From contig OU744453.1 of the NCBI GenBank assembly GCA_916610825.1, positions 2,672,724 to 2,736,723 of the forward strand: DNA of 64,000 nucleotides, given 5' to 3'. Below the pieces are notes generated by a model, which was not told the DNA's origin, did not search any database, and saw only the letters and a list, made by a program, of their open reading frames with translations. Position 1 is the first letter of the stretch, and each line of letters opens with the position of its first letter. Positions 36,256-52,232 of this stretch are shown in pieces. The DNA is from Haliclystus octoradiatus. Lineage: Eukaryota > Cnidaria > Staurozoa > Stauromedusae > Haliclystidae. The translations under genes and the position numbers were made by a program.

Positions 36256-36492
36256 CAGTGGACATTCCACTTTCCAATGTCCCCCAACAAACAATTCGTA
36301 GATGAATCCCGAACCATATACCCATGAACTAATAACAAAGTAATCCCAATTCCCAAGTAATTTAAGTTTAATAATACTCCATAAATACAATTCAGCTCTA
36401 CCATTTTGGATCCTATATTTAGGAATGTTCTGAATCCAATAAACCCGATCGGATCTAGCTAACGAACCTCTTTCTCGGAGCAGAGCCTCCTC
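36256..36492 (-). CDS. Unidentified exon-like open segment
   Basis: 79 codons on the minus strand between a CTCAG acceptor (36493-36497) and a strong G|GTAAGT donor, open in phase 0-0. It starts EEALLRERGSLARSDRVYWI and ends GGHWKVECPL, and is rich in aromatic residues (LGNWDYFVISSWVYGSGF). The frame is open beyond both splice sites, so it could also be a transposon ORF remnant. No family recognised. Confidence 0.25.
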
Positions 36493-36779
36493 CTGAGCCA
36501 AAGGATTTATAATCCTCCACCCAATAAATAACCATGACTACAACCAATGAACGAAGGGCAAATAAAATCAATAAGTACCTCGTGCTTGGCCTTAAAATTT
36601 CTCTTCCCGATTTATCATCACTACAGTTAGTCAAAAGACACAAATCAAAAATTATTATCAAAATATCAATCCAAGGTACACTTATTAATCTACACCTATT
36701 ACAAAATAAAACTGTAGGACTATGATAATTTATCAACAAGGCAATTGATATCATAAGACGGATGCAGGGCATGCTCCAA

Positions 36780-38044
36780 TAACTAGGTTTTCAGAAGACG
36801 CACCATCACGCCACCACGTGCTCAATCATGGACCATTTGATGAAATCATTGAACATTTGCCAATTGATATGAAACACAGTTCAGCATATTTTGTCCTCAA
36901 TGAATTATCAACATATATAGGCACTGTTATATCTAACTATTAGATATTTTTATTGCAAGTATACTATGTTTTCGTTATCTTTTATTTTATTATTGATTTT
37001 ATTTTAACCCTTGATCGAATTATGAACACTGAAACAAACATCTCGCCAAAAAATTCAAACTTTTTTATATGAAAAAGACGCTCCAAAACACATCTCCGAG
37101 TAGGGATACCTACGGTGAGTTTTTCGGCATTTATATGATAGAAAATTCTTGCAAACAATTTGAGAAAACTTAACAGTTTTGAACTGATTGATGAACACTT
37201 TCAAATATTTTCAAAACTCTGAATTAAAGAGGAAACCCTTTCTTTTCCAATCAAGGCTTGCTTTTTCGATACTGACTCGGATCCCCGTGTCTCCGGACAT
37301 ACCCTCTCGGTGTGTCGCTCTGATGATTTTGCTTTAGCCAACGGGTTTTAACCTGGGCTCTCGACAAACGAAACGCGTCAGCCTGATTTTATGCGCGCCG
37401 AACTCCAAACTGCCTTGCTCAGTATCAAGCGCGAAAATGTAGAATCAGTGGGGGACACACAAGATGGTGTCCACCCTAAAACTATGAACTATACAAGAAA
37501 CACCAAAACAACTCCTATAGCCCCAGTCATGTCATGGGATGGGCGGATATCACTTCTAACCAACTGGTCCTATCTCACATCACTCTAAATCAGACATAAC
37601 AAATGTAAAACAATTAAATCGTCCATTGACTCAATGGAACCTGATAACGAGATATGAGCACCTCAAACAGAGACCACCTGTCTACAACGACTAATATGGT
37701 TCTCCAAAGGCAAGATATAATAAATCAACACATCATTACAAAATCACGAACAGAATATTATCTTTCAGGACAGTGAAAGGCAAATGAAGCTAACTCCCAG
37801 AGGATCACAACAGACATCATACCAAGGTAATAATAGTAATAATTAATAATTAAAATAAATATACACAGGATGTATTAACAATATAAATATGTAACAGCAC
37901 ACAGAACAGCAGCGGATCAGCATAACCCAACCAATTAAATCTACACCAAAGGCCGTAGCTGGATCCAGACAAATTGAGAACATCAACTGACTTCTCTAAA
38001 ACCAAGTAAAGACCCTAAAACATAAATTAGAAATTAAGAGTGAT
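36780..38044. other. Spacer with a more GC-rich patch
   Basis: No supported gene. Positions 37230-37400 are less AT-rich and include gttttaacctgggctctcga, weakly like an antisense Pol III box, perhaps an old SINE. The stretch ends where the truncated LINE of copy B begins. Confidence 0.4.
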
Positions 38045-40500
<2,456 letters not shown>

Positions 40501-41145
40501 ACGATTCAGACTTTTCAGAAACCAAATGTGGAAAAATATAACAATGGTTGACTCCGAAACCGGAATTGTGAATCAAATACAATCATTCTCTGGATCCAGA
40601 ATAGCTTCAGACAATCTCATGCTAAAAGGTCCGATAGAGGGTTATTTTATCAATCCAAAATTAAAGAAACATTGAAAGACGAAAAAGAAAATTAACATCA
40701 TCAAAAATACCCATCCAGCCAAACTTTCTATTAAATGTCCAGACAATCTTCAACTTTCGTATGCTTGTTAAAAAATTTCCAGGACTGCCTTCTTCGTAGT
40801 TCACCTCCTCTTGAAATTTCGATAATCTTTCTAGTTTGGCTCCGAAATTCTATATAGCATCCTATATTGACAATAATGGTACCCAGGAAGTCACACGAAT
40901 AGCGTTAAAAATTTATTAGCCAAGTGGCAAGGTGATTAATTTTTTGCTCCACTCTCAGTAACTTTGATGTTAATAGAATGCTATACAGCCCATATTAATA
41001 AGTTCAGTATATGGCGTTTATCAATTAGCATAGACCTTTAAATTAACTAAAGCAATTTAACTTGTTAATATTTAAACTGTGTTACGTGTGTTTATAGATC
41101 CCTGAACAATTGTTCATAATATCTTTTAATTTCTCGTATATATAG

Positions 41146-41259
41146 GAACAATGTGGTTGTGGTATGAATAGCGCATTTGTCGTTTTCTGTTCTACTGGAG
41201 GATGCGGAGGTACATGTCGTTCAAAGAGTGGACTCTATTATTCTATTTGTGAATATTAG
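41146..41259 (+). CDS. Copy B: terminal exon, Cys-rich C-terminal module
   Basis: 38 codons including TAG after a TATATATAG acceptor, phase 0. It starts EQCGCGMNSAFVVFC and ends YYSICEY. The splice acceptor and frame are intact, but no exons d or TSP1 belong to copy B, so it is either an orphan exon or an alternative last exon for the upstream gene A. It differs from copy C at 10 of 37 codons, all by replacement. Confidence 0.75.
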   Translation, partial: EQCGCGMNSAFVVFCSTGGCGGTCRSKSGLYYSICEY

Positions 41260-43440
41260 TAAAAATTCTTCGCATGCACTGTATCATAACGTACATTATA
41301 CAGGCATTCATAGACATTCGTTGATATAGTATTACTTGTGAGCATTAAATGATATATTGACGATCACTGCCATTCAGAATAATTTCACAGTTTAACGAAG
41401 TTCAATCTATAATGCACTTCTGCAAACATTATAAATAACTCATTGGATTTATTGCACGATTTCTGGGGTGGTAACATATTCCATTTTTACCTGCGTAATT
41501 ATATAATGGATGAATTATGAATCTGGGTACATATTTTGCACTTGGAATAATATACCAATATTATGCATTGCTTAAGTTATATATTATATCACGATAGACA
41601 ACAATTATACTTGATTAGTGCAATGTATAATAAGCAGTATAATATCTTATCATGTATATATGCCTTTTAATAATTGTCATTTTAAAGTAAATTTTTGGGG
41701 AATTAATTAACAACTTTGATGTTTTTGTGACCCTAGTCAGCTACAATGATTCTTCATTAAGGAAGGAAGTATATGCCTCGTATTTAATTCATTTGACATG
41801 AATCAAACCAATAAACAACATTTGCTGCTCTTCTATAAGTACATGAGAGGGACAGAGAGTTGAGAACAATTGAAACGCTGTAGGCTGTAAAACAACTTTA
41901 AAAATTACCCCATCGCTATTTAAGATATTTATAGAGTGTCGTACACTATACAATATTGGAATTCTATTTTTATAGAAAAAATATCTCTGGAACACAATTG
42001 ATGATTTAACTCGACTTTGTTGTTTTAAGGAGCAGCATCTTGGCTAACTTTCGATACGACATCAACTTAAATTAAGCTTAGCATAAAATTAACCATCAAT
42101 TCCTGTCATGCCTTCGACAGGCTTCAAATGTCAGGTTTCAGCATTGTGTCAGGCACAGAAACAACACGAAAGATAAACTTGCACGTGCTTTAATGGTTAG
42201 AGCTCATCGGTCAATATTGCCCTTTCAATACAATCAATCTATTTTGGAAAATAATGCAATTTAAATATTTTACACTACAGTACATGAGTCAAACCAATAA
42301 CCTACATTCCCTTCTCTTCTCGTTAAGGGGGTTGAGTAACAGGTGATACTACCCTAGAGCATGGGAAAGTTGAAGGGGGCAAAAGATTTTCCTATTAAAT
42401 TTTGAGTCAAATTTACTAAAGGTTTCATTGGATTTATCTGGGTAATTCGTTAACAATATTTTCAGTGCTATATTTGGGAAAATACCAATATTTCAAAATT
42501 TCTGTCGAATTTGTTATACGAGTCAATTTTATAGAGGGTCGCCTGTCTATAGTGGTCACTCTATGTTGTCCTAAGATGAAAAGAATAGGCTATGTAACGA
42601 CTGTCTGTATACCAAGTAGGCTTGCAATAGGAACAATGAAGACAGAATGATATATATTCGTATCTCCATTCACAGGAAATCAAAACAGAAATGGAGTCCC
42701 TAGCTTGTAAGCATGGCTGACATGAACGTTAGAGACTTTTAGGTTTCGCAATGAAGAAAATACGAGGTTTTAAAGTTAATCAAATTTAATTTTATCGCAA
42801 TTCATTAGGTCCATGATTCGAAGATGGGTCTTCTTTACGTTAGGTTTAAAAAATCATAAAAATAGTTCAAATTAAAGCATGAAAGAAATCTCATTTTAAA
42901 AGACTAACTGGATATTTAACATGGTTCAAAGTACTAATAATACTCTTACATTTTAAAACAGAAAATTGATATCAACTTTCATTTACTTCACCTCAAACTA
43001 GTAAGATTTCTTTAATCAAAATCAAAAGTAGGAACACAAGTTATTCTTGATGTTTGTAATATGATAATGAGCTAGAAATAGTATTCAATGTTTATTATAT
43101 TCAATAAAAACAACCAATTTTTATTGAAATTGAAATTGACATCAAGCAAAAATAAAAACATTAGTAATAATATTACGCTATACTTTTAAGTTTTCTTTTC
43201 GTCCAGTATTTCATTGTCAAATAAATCAAGAATTTTGTTTTCATCTTGAAATGAAGAAATCATTTACGTTGTAATTTATGCTGTAATAAATGTATATAAT
43301 TATGGAATAACAGTGGCATCATCAGCCATCCAAAGTACTTTTCCAGAAGAGATGTCACATACCGATATCGTGCAGCTGCTTACAAGGGGTAGGGGAGTGT
43401 CAATCATACACATCTAACATATTATTTGCATTTCCCGTTA
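41260..43440. other. 3' flank of copy B
   Basis: Homologous to 25875-27110 plus 29945-30320 (copy A) and to 57157-58968 plus 60592-60990 (copy C). Here the homology is continuous, without LINE or SINE insertions, so it shows the original arrangement. No conserved reading frame except the short exon-like block near 43318-43395. Confidence 0.75.
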
Positions 43441-45174
43441 AAGTTTATGCTGCATTTTGACTGGAAAATACCACCAGTATGAACACTAAAGTAATAACTA
43501 GGAGCAATCTTTCTCCCATATGATAGCGGTTTTATTAATATACAATTGTAAAAAAACAAAATTATAACATTAATATACATGGACAATAATTAAGTTAATA
43601 TAAATTAAAACAATAATTCAGAAAATACCTTGATGTGTCGTTCATACAAAACTTTAGCAAATAATATTTATAGATTGTTGCTTGACCTTGCTTCCAAAAT
43701 GAAGACTTACTTTAACGATTAATGATAAATTTCACATCTACAAATTGTTATAAGAAACTAAACAGATCAGCTATACACAGTATCTGCTAACCAACTAGAT
43801 TGCAAAACACAGTTGAACTAATTACGTAATATTCACGTCAGGAGGAGAATAATTATAATGACCTCGTTTTAATGGCCTCGTTTCTATAGCCTACGCATGT
43901 TCAAAAGAAGTTAATATAATTTCGTTTACAACTCATATTGACTATCTCTGTACCATTTCAGCAAAATTTATAAAGCTAGTAATAATTTTTTATTGATTAA
44001 CTCGATTTTTTTTGCAAAAAAGGTAAAAACAAATTCTTTACCTAGTTGTCTATAAAAAAAGGCATCGACTGTAAGCATTCATAAAATACTAATACAAAAG
44101 ATATAAAAATGTCGGAGTTACAAAATTTTGAAAATAGAGAACTGTGTGTAATCTAGAAGTGTACATAAGCGTACAGTGACAGGAACCGTCATTGTGGGAG
44201 GGGGACCCTATATCTAAGAGTATTAACTGAGTACTTAGTTTATAGATGGCCCGTTACTCTATATCTATATCTACAAATTGTATGATCTAGTCTCATACGA
44301 CTCACTTCAAAGTTTTCCATATATAAAATATCAGTCGATTAAATTAGGTTACATTTTCATATTATCACAATAAAAATAATTATTATTATTCCTTCAATCC
44401 GCGTGAGTTCATCAATTTATCTTACTGAATTTTAAGGACATTTTTAGGAGTACTTATAACAGAGGAAATATTATTACAACAAATGTTTAAGGTCGTTTAT
44501 TTCTAGTTAACAGGTCTATTTCATAAGTCTGACCTAGTTGAATGTTGCTTAATTATTATATTCATTTAATTTTCTAACTCCATGAAAGCTGTGTTCTTAG
44601 ATTGATTTTTCTTTGTTTCAGATTTGCAGGTTGCACTGAAATCAGAGTTCATTGGTTTTATATATGTCCGATTATATATTAATCTCAAAGTCAAGATCTC
44701 TTCAAATGAAAATGATAAAACTACATAGCTATTACTTATTAACATGATGTTGAATTATTTGTTAACCCTGTTATTTCTTTTTTTTCAGTATGGCTTTTGC
44801 TTTAACCGTTTCATATCATTATTATAACGGGTAAAATTTATGCTGCTAACAATATTGATTTTACATAAAACAAATGTGAATTAGGAATCACTTACAATAA
44901 TAGTTAATTTTAAAATCACTAGATTAATTATTTTCAGACATGCGTAGCGTAGTGAAATAGTGTATAATTAATCACAGACCAATTACTTCGATTTTTTCTG
45001 CTTACGCAGAACAAAGAAATGTCAATCATAGATCAGTGTATAGTTCGTAAATCCTTTTTATAGTTATTAGCAACGGGTTGACAGCTGCATAACACAAGCT
45101 TTGATTGCGGATCTCTATAGTGCAATTATGTAGCTCCTTTCATTTGTTTGAAAATACTTTTTAAAGAGGTAGAA
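43441..45174. other. Upstream region of gene copy C
   Basis: AT-rich with no reading frame. It should contain the promoter of the gene starting at 45175; TATA-like strings are too frequent in this base composition to choose one. Confidence 0.5.
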
Positions 45175-45522
45175 ATGGATCTGACCATGATTGGAAAGAT
45201 TATTTCTATTATAATTGTATTTTGTGTTGCACAAAATGGCAGCATTTCCGATCAATGTGATGATAATCTATTATCTTATAGAGGGAGAATGCTGAATGGA
45301 TCAGTTGCAACAGATGTAAATCCAATGGCCGTGCATAACGCGTCTAACATTTTCCTTTGCGATTTTATTTGTAAAAGTACTGATGGTTGTGTTTCAATCA
45401 ATTTCAATTCATCTGGAATTGGCATCGGTGTCTGCAAACTGTTCAACATGACTTCAACAAGAAAATTTCTGAAAGACGGACTAATTCAGAATATCAACTC
45501 AAGCGTTATCCTAAAACTACCG
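45175..45522 (+). CDS. Copy C: first exon, signal peptide and PAN/apple-like domain
   Basis: The ATG at 45175 (context gaaATGG) gives MDLTMIGKIISIIIVFCVAQ, a clear hydrophobic signal peptide, then a mature domain from about ISDQC. The spacing DQC … LCDFICKSTDGCVSINF … GVCKLF fits a PAN/apple domain: helix with two Cys, then CVSINF-type strand and a fifth Cys; N-glycosylation sites (NGS, NAS, NMT) support secretion. The donor is CCG|GTAAGA at 45522, phase 0. A sixth Cys would come from a following exon (compare 1501-1525). An in-frame TTG lies upstream, but ATG at 45175 is preferred. Confidence 0.82.
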
Positions 45523-48312
45523 GTAAGAACAAATCATAGTTTCAATTGTATTTTAAATAATACTTTAGAGTTTATTATGGGTATTCCTAATTTGATATGT
45601 TTTATGGTATAAAACATAATTATTTCCATGTGAAAAAGATTTCTTCAGTATCAGACACTTTTCACATTTTTCTCATGACGCAGCAAGAATAAAATATTCA
45701 CTCATGGTTACACAAAGAAGATAAACAACAAAAAATGTTTCATAATTAATTTATGAAATGAAAAATTCGAAGTTTTTATTTTTCTGTAAATTTAATGTCG
45801 TGTATTAAAATAGCAATGAGGAGTAAAATAATTTGATTTCGACATTCTATATTTTCAAACGTAAAACAAATCTTCGAATTTTGATGATATGACATTACGT
45901 AAACTCGAATTTCTTGTGCGTTAAATTAGATTATTATTAAAAGAGATTTCGAACTCTGTTATGATCTTAACTAATATAGAATGTTTATAATTCCTAATGA
46001 TTGATATTGTAAAGAAGTAACTCGAGAATAAATAAAAGACTCGATATGAGGTCATGATGTGAGAATAGTTTCTATCAGACCTATTATCCTTACCAATTAC
46101 GTTGCATAAACGTTGCGTTTCCTACGGTAGACATCTAATTGTAATCTTTGGATTTGCTTACTACCATGAAGAATGAAGATAGCCGAATCAAAAACATGAA
46201 ATATTTGCTACTTTATCTGATGAATATAAGATAATTTTGGATAAGGGAGGAATACAAAAACAACAATACGGATATCTAAACAATCTAATGCAGCGTTTAA
46301 CCTATATAGCTCTATAACTTGTCGAGGAGAAAATGGAACAGATACGAAAGAGGAACTCTTAAATGAGTTGTTCTACCTCTTAATATTTTTCTTGAATATA
46401 ACTAATGTGATGAATAACCAAATAACCATCAAACATATTATTTTACATGACATTGCAAATTATCAGAAATTAAAGTTCTATTATCTACCTCAGCCAACGA
46501 CTTCCGTAAGTAAATTTAAAAATTAAAAATAGGAGTTTGAATCAAGATCGAAATGGAGTAAATAGGCTATTTTCTCAGGATTTCTGTATTGTATTTGAGA
46601 CATAAAGCCACGAAGACAGCACTCTGACGTAAGCGCTGATTTAAAAGAGCTTCTCGTTTTCAGGTGTATATGTCCTTCTAAAAATACTGTTTGAGTATCG
46701 TCTTGATTAGATTTAACACATCTTCGTTGTCATCCCCCAAAGCTCTATTGGGACAACCTCCATCGAAATGTAGTGGAAGTTAACCCCACAATGATGTATT
46801 TACACAAGATGAATATTTTAATGTCAAAATCAATGCTTTATTTTCTAGATCGTTTGCAATCTAACTTCAATAAGTAAGTTAACAAATTTGAGCTCTGACA
46901 TCATTATCACTATCATCATCATAATTTTAACTTAAAAGGAGAATACTGACCGGGGACCATTGCGCGCTCTACCAACCAATTTGTAAGTCTTCAACCCAAA
47001 AGAAAGCCTTGAAAAGGCTGCCATGCGTATATATACAGACAAATTTTACAGACAGCTATATATTATGTAATTTGGTCCCATTATTTTATCAAGTTCTGGA
47101 ATAAAATGTGTTGTTTATACTATGTGATCAAGGGAATAGAATTTTATATGCAGAAACGGTTTTTGACTGACTTCGTTGAAGCTAAAAGGTTTTGCATGCA
47201 GTAGCATATCTAAATTAAAAACACATTAAATCAGATTGCTTTCAATATTACAGTTTGCTGGAGGTTATTTTTTGGCGATGCAGAAATAATCACGTTGCTT
47301 TAACAATGTAGGCTCATGTCGCAATTCACAGGGGAATTAATAACGAAGTTTAAGGATTGTTCCATACTTCGATTCTGATTATCAAGAAAAATTGGTGTGT
47401 TTCTCGCAAATCAAGAAACCTTTTTATTTAATCCCTGTCCATCCCAACACACACTGTGCTATAAAACAATTCCAATCCTTATTCCTGTTTTTGCGTGACG
47501 GTAATTCCATCAAAACTTGATAGCTAACAGAGCAACGACAGTTAATATTTAAGGACACCAAGGTTTAACGATAAATAATACCAAAATTATACTACATTGA
47601 TAATTCTAGAACTATGCGAATCGGAGTTTCTGTAAGGTATAAATCATGATTCCAGAAAATTGATTAGTGAATAAGTTACGGGCGACGGATTTTCGATTGT
47701 TCTTCTTGTGAATAATAACTTGTCACATATTTTGGATTAACTCCTTCAAAACAATAGATTTAAGGCGAGGCCAAGCAACGTCTGGAAAAGAGTGTTTGAA
47801 AATATTAATCAATTTTCAAAGTTCACGCTCAATGTTTCCTGGTCTGTATTCTCAAGTTAAGAATCTATCAAACTGCAAACTTTGCAAAAAGTTCAGACTA
47901 AATCACAAACCTGATACAGTGCCAGTAAGAAAACTTATGATATTATTAGATTTCAGTTTTATTCCATATTGAGACGAATTGAAGGAAAATAATGCCTAAA
48001 TATATATTCAGTATTATTTATTTATTCCTTCTATTCAATAGATTTCAATTGATCTGATTCTAAAAGGTATAATTCTAAAGGTATAATTCTACAGCCATAA
48101 TATTTTTTTTCCTGTAGAATCTATATTTTGGAATAACTTTCTGTTTTTGATCAGTATTCAAGAAATGTAATTAATGTAATGAATGTCCAATCGTGAAAAT
48201 TTATATAGAATATTCTGGATATTCTAATATTTTATTTCTCACTGCTCAACTCTTTTCTGAAATATAAAATTAAAGAGGAGTAGGATATTTATAATTTTCT
48301 TTACTTCTGTAG
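45523..48312. other. Copy C intron 1
   Basis: 2.8 kb. The segment near 45880-45980 aligns with the copy A mini-exon region, but the acceptor AG and much of the mini-exon are missing. 46560-46660 resembles 62690-62800, a dispersed repeat. At 46949-46985 there is a tRNA-like string on the minus strand. No other exon could be identified. Confidence 0.6.
46949..46985 (-). mobile_element. tRNA-like fragment, possible SINE head
   Basis: The minus strand reads attggttggtagagcgcgca and then atggtccccggt, like a tRNA A-box region (TTGGTAGAGCGC). No complete tRNA can be folded and no clear B box follows. Probably a SINE remnant. Confidence 0.3.
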
Positions 48313-48483
48313 CTGAAGGTTTTTGGTCAAATTGGATAAATTCAACAAATGACTGTAGCACCACATGTGGTTTTGGTTTTAAGACTCAAACAAGAACATG
48401 TTTGATGCCAGAATGCAATGGAGGAATCTGTACAGGAATAAGTGAAAAATCAGTTAGCTGTAATTACGGTGATTGCCCAGCAG
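48313..48483 (+). CDS. Copy C: TSP1-repeat exon a'
   Basis: A 171-bp phase 1-1 exon (acceptor CTTCTGTAG, donor CAG|GTATAG). It reads AEGFWSNWINSTNDCSTTCG, then KTQTRTC, and ends SCNYGDCPA. It has WSNW, CSTTCGFG and the R before the third Cys, all diagnostic of TSP1, plus an NST glycosylation site and a seventh cysteine. Only 317 bp separate it from exon b. The recent duplication shared with copy A starts right after it. Confidence 0.88.
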
Positions 48484-48800
48484 GTATAGTTGAAAGGAAT
48501 AAAAATCATTTTTTTCAGGGTATGTCACATTATTTCTATGAATATGCTATGTCATTTTTGTAACTGCAACAATTTCTGGTTGTCTGGACAGTTTGACAAC
48601 GTCATTTGAATGATAATGTGAATGTGTATGTATATGTTTCATTGGGGATATATAGATGACACATATTTCTGACATAGTTACAATATCATTGATATTATTT
48701 TTTGGCATGAAATATCCCGTGTGATCTTATAACAACAGAAATTCATTCAAATATTGTAAGGATTCATAAGGTGCAATCACGATGTTTAATTTTCTTACAG

Positions 48801-48980
48801 TTAATGGTGTTTGGAGTGATTGGACAGCTATTGGATTATGCTCAGTGTCTTGTGGTGAAGGCACTCAAACCCTGCATCGATCTTGCAATAATCCTCAACC
48901 GGAAAATGGTGGTTCAGATTGTGATTCCAGTGGAGAAGGTGATGAAAAGACAGATTCCTGCATCGGGAGTCCTTGTCCAG
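48801..48980 (+). CDS. Copy C: TSP1-repeat exon b
   Basis: 180 bp, phase 1-1, acceptor TTTCTTACAG, donor CCAG|GTATTA. It encodes VNGVWSDWTAIGLCSVSCGE through SCIGSPCP. The only difference from copy A exon b is a silent third-position change in the first codon. This freeze contrasts with exons c, d and the terminal exon and points to strong constraint or gene conversion. Confidence 0.93.
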
Positions 48981-50413
48981 GTATTATTTGAAGCATATTT
49001 TATCTTTTGTAATATGTAACTTCATACTTTTCTTGATAATACCACTCATTTTCTTATAACAATTTTTTCACATCTGTGAAAGGCCCAGATATTGTGCCAT
49101 ATTTTGCGGTTGTGTGAAATTTTTGAAAATAGAAAGGAAACGTAGAGTCACAATGAAAACTAAAAGAGATACTAAAATATTTCAAAATACTGAGGTAGGG
49201 AAATGAATGATAGTGATACAATAACTTTTAAGGGTCGATTGATGCCGTTATTGATAGGATTTGAATTTTTTTGAAATTTATTTCCTGCTTAATTTAGTGA
49301 ATTTTCGATGATAATATTTCTTCAGTTAACTTGTTTGACCATTGTAACATTCTGCACTGTCGTAAAACGTGACATATTTTCATGAGCCAAAGTATATTGC
49401 GACCATGCACATGGAATATTTGTTATTTCTATAATCAAAGGCTAATTCGAACATAGATAAATCTACAAAGTCATATCTGATATTTTACACTGTTCAAAGA
49501 GCAAAATACCACCTCAATATTCACTATACTTTCCGATTTAATTGTATTCAAGCGAGCTTGATATTAATTTGTAGTGTATTAGTGATAAGTTATAGTAATT
49601 TTAGGCAATGACTTGAAACAAGAATATGCATTTCTTATACCTTGAATAGTCAGACATTATTTCTCAAGATAGATCTTGAGTATTGCATATTTATCTGTTT
49701 AAAATATTTATCTTAAGTTGACATGGATTGTGCCTTTATATTGTGCATATTAAATTCTCCCTTTATAGCCATATCCCTATGGACATAGAAAAAAATGAAT
49801 AAACGTTTTCAGTTGCGTAAACTCGCCAATGTCAGAGATGCATACATTTGGCATAATGAATGACAGGTCATCCCTGAAATATAAATAATCAAGCAGAGAA
49901 CTTAACTGAGTTAGTCAACTTCGAAAACTCTCCTTTATGACCCTATTCTGTCCTGAAACACATTTTAGGTATATTAGATACGGTCAATTGATTGTTTTAT
50001 GAAGTCTCAGATCTGCGATGGCTGGTTCATGATCAAGATCTGCCAAGAGGTATATTTCAAGAGGTGCAAAAAAGTGCATGGCAGCATGTTATGGCAATAA
50101 CTTACATTGTTAGTAAATCAACATTTTAAACCATACCTGTTTCGTTTGTATAGTATAAGTTAAGTGTCTAACCGGTACAAAATTAACCCACTCGGATGGT
50201 TAACCGGTATAGTGTAATCCCAATTTTGTAGTGTGGAATTAAGTAATAATTTGTCAAAAATTAGCTCCCAATGATCATCAATTCCAAGAGAATTCTTAAC
50301 ATCATTAAAGTTTGGCAAGATGTGTCTAAAGCATAAACGTATGTAGATTTTAACTATCATGATTTAGTTTATCTTGCAAAATGATATGTAGTCATATTCA
50401 TTATTTCTTTAAG
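48981..50413. other. Copy C intron b-c
   Basis: Collinear with copy A 12605-14000. No separate features. Confidence 0.8.
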
Positions 50414-50575
50414 AATCTTACAGTGAATGGACCTTTACTGAATGCACCGTGAGATGTGGGAGTGGAACTAAAAATGGTACACGGTATTGTACAAGCAGGA
50501 CTTGCAGTGGAAATCTACAAGAGACTGAATCTTGCAATATTCACGGATGCACATACAGCTTTACTACTTCAGGAG
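50414..50575 (+). CDS. Copy C: TSP1-repeat exon c
   Basis: 162 bp, phase 1-1, starting after TTTCTTTAAG. It reads ESYSEWTFTECTVRCGSGTK, RYCTSRTC and ends HGCTYSFTTSG. The donor GGAG|GTAAGT is stronger than in copy A. The SEWT and CTVRCGSG motifs are those of TSP1. Relative to copy A, changes include G to E beside the tryptophan and G to R in the CTVxCG core. Confidence 0.88.
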
Positions 50576-52232
50576 GTAAGTTTTATATCATTCTCTAAAA
50601 TTGTTGTTATTATTGGAATTTCAATCTGGTGGTTAACCGGCAAACACTTATATTGACATGATTCTATTTTTAAATCCATTCGCATTGTGTTGTCTTGACA
50701 AGCAATGTAGATAAGCGTGAGATACTTAATTGCACTATCTTCGCCTTCTTGGTTTCAGATACAAATGATGACGACGATAATAGGCATCACGTGCTTTCGT
50801 ATGTAACCGCTTTGTACCGCCATCGTGTCGTCATTTAATTTGAATAGCTTCACATCTGAATTATGACTGCGATTGATTGAGGCAATTTGTCACTAAGTTT
50901 AAAATGACATGAAGAGCTGAAAAGAAGCAATCATAGTTTTTGCTGTATTGTGAAGATGTTTTCGATAAACTTTAGAAGACAAGAATTATTGCTTTGCTTA
51001 GAAGCCCTTTTGAAACAGGCATTCACATAATACTATATATACTTTTTCAAACATATTTTAAATTATAAACAGCAACATAGGCTACATAGCCACAAAATCA
51101 AAATCAAAGAGTAAAACAAATTAACAAACGATGTGGTTATATAAATATAAATCTAGTCCTGCTTGTGTACTGAAGTCAATTTATGAATTTTTTTACAAAT
51201 GAAGCCTCTCCATTGAACAAGGTTTGTAGACACACGGCTCTTCACCCAGGCTTTTTCATATATATTTGAAATATTTTTGTTATTTAGATTAGCTCTATCC
51301 TCCATTATATCTCCCATTCAGTTTCATATAAGAATATCAGATAAATAAAGGGTGATAATATATCAATGCAAAATTATAATTTTATCGATAATTTATAATC
51401 CCATGTTGGTCACACTCTGTACATGAGAAATCTATTTTTTGGAAAGACGGTCGTTTATCAATGACTGACGAGGCTGAACTCAATGTAGGATTCTCAGCAA
51501 AGAAGCAGAAAAGTATCGCTCATCCACATACCTTAATCGAAACTCAAAAACATCGAATCACACTTTTGTTGCATGAAACATAACTCCCTACCGTCAAGTG
51601 CCATTATGTATTTCCAAATTTAAATCCTTCCTTAACTCTATTTCGCTTTCTCAAGATTTATAAAATGGTCATAATGTGATCTTATATTTAGATTTTGTCG
51701 TTTCTATGCAAAAAAAAACAACATGTTGAAGACAAGTGCATAAAAACACAATTACTCTTCACTTGTTCTGAATAATCTGTTTCAACTTAAAAGACATCCT
51801 GATGAACAATTTAAACAAAATATATGTAAGACACTTTTCATTTAATTTTCCCAGCTACATCTAAAATAGTTTGACAGGCTTGTTTGACATAATAAAACAA
51901 TTCAAACGCAATGGGCTCGTGTATTTCTGAAGTTTTCTCATGTATTCCGACATCCTTCATTTTGGTATTAACACCCGAACACGTTTGCGGTATATTATTT
52001 TCTGTTATTTAATGTCTGATTTCCTTGGGACCACGACAAGATGCGTTACAGAAAACCCAGACAGAAGCATGATATAGCCATGTATCATTGTAGAGTTTAT
52101 GAGAGAGTGTTGTTGCAAATATATGTTATCCTTATGTTATTATATAATACATATGGATGCGTAATATTTCTTGTCCAATTTAAATAACAATTATACCAAT
52201 ATCTAATCAATTTACTCGAATTGTATTTCCAG
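50576..52232. other. Copy C intron c-d
   Basis: Collinear with copy A 14163-15831. No gene or element of its own is seen. Confidence 0.8.

Noticed and set aside
36455..36772. Possible nuclear copy of a mitochondrial ND4 gene
   Set aside because: A few hydrophobic stretches resembled ND4, but the order of motifs does not hold and a nuclear-type splice donor ends the open segment.
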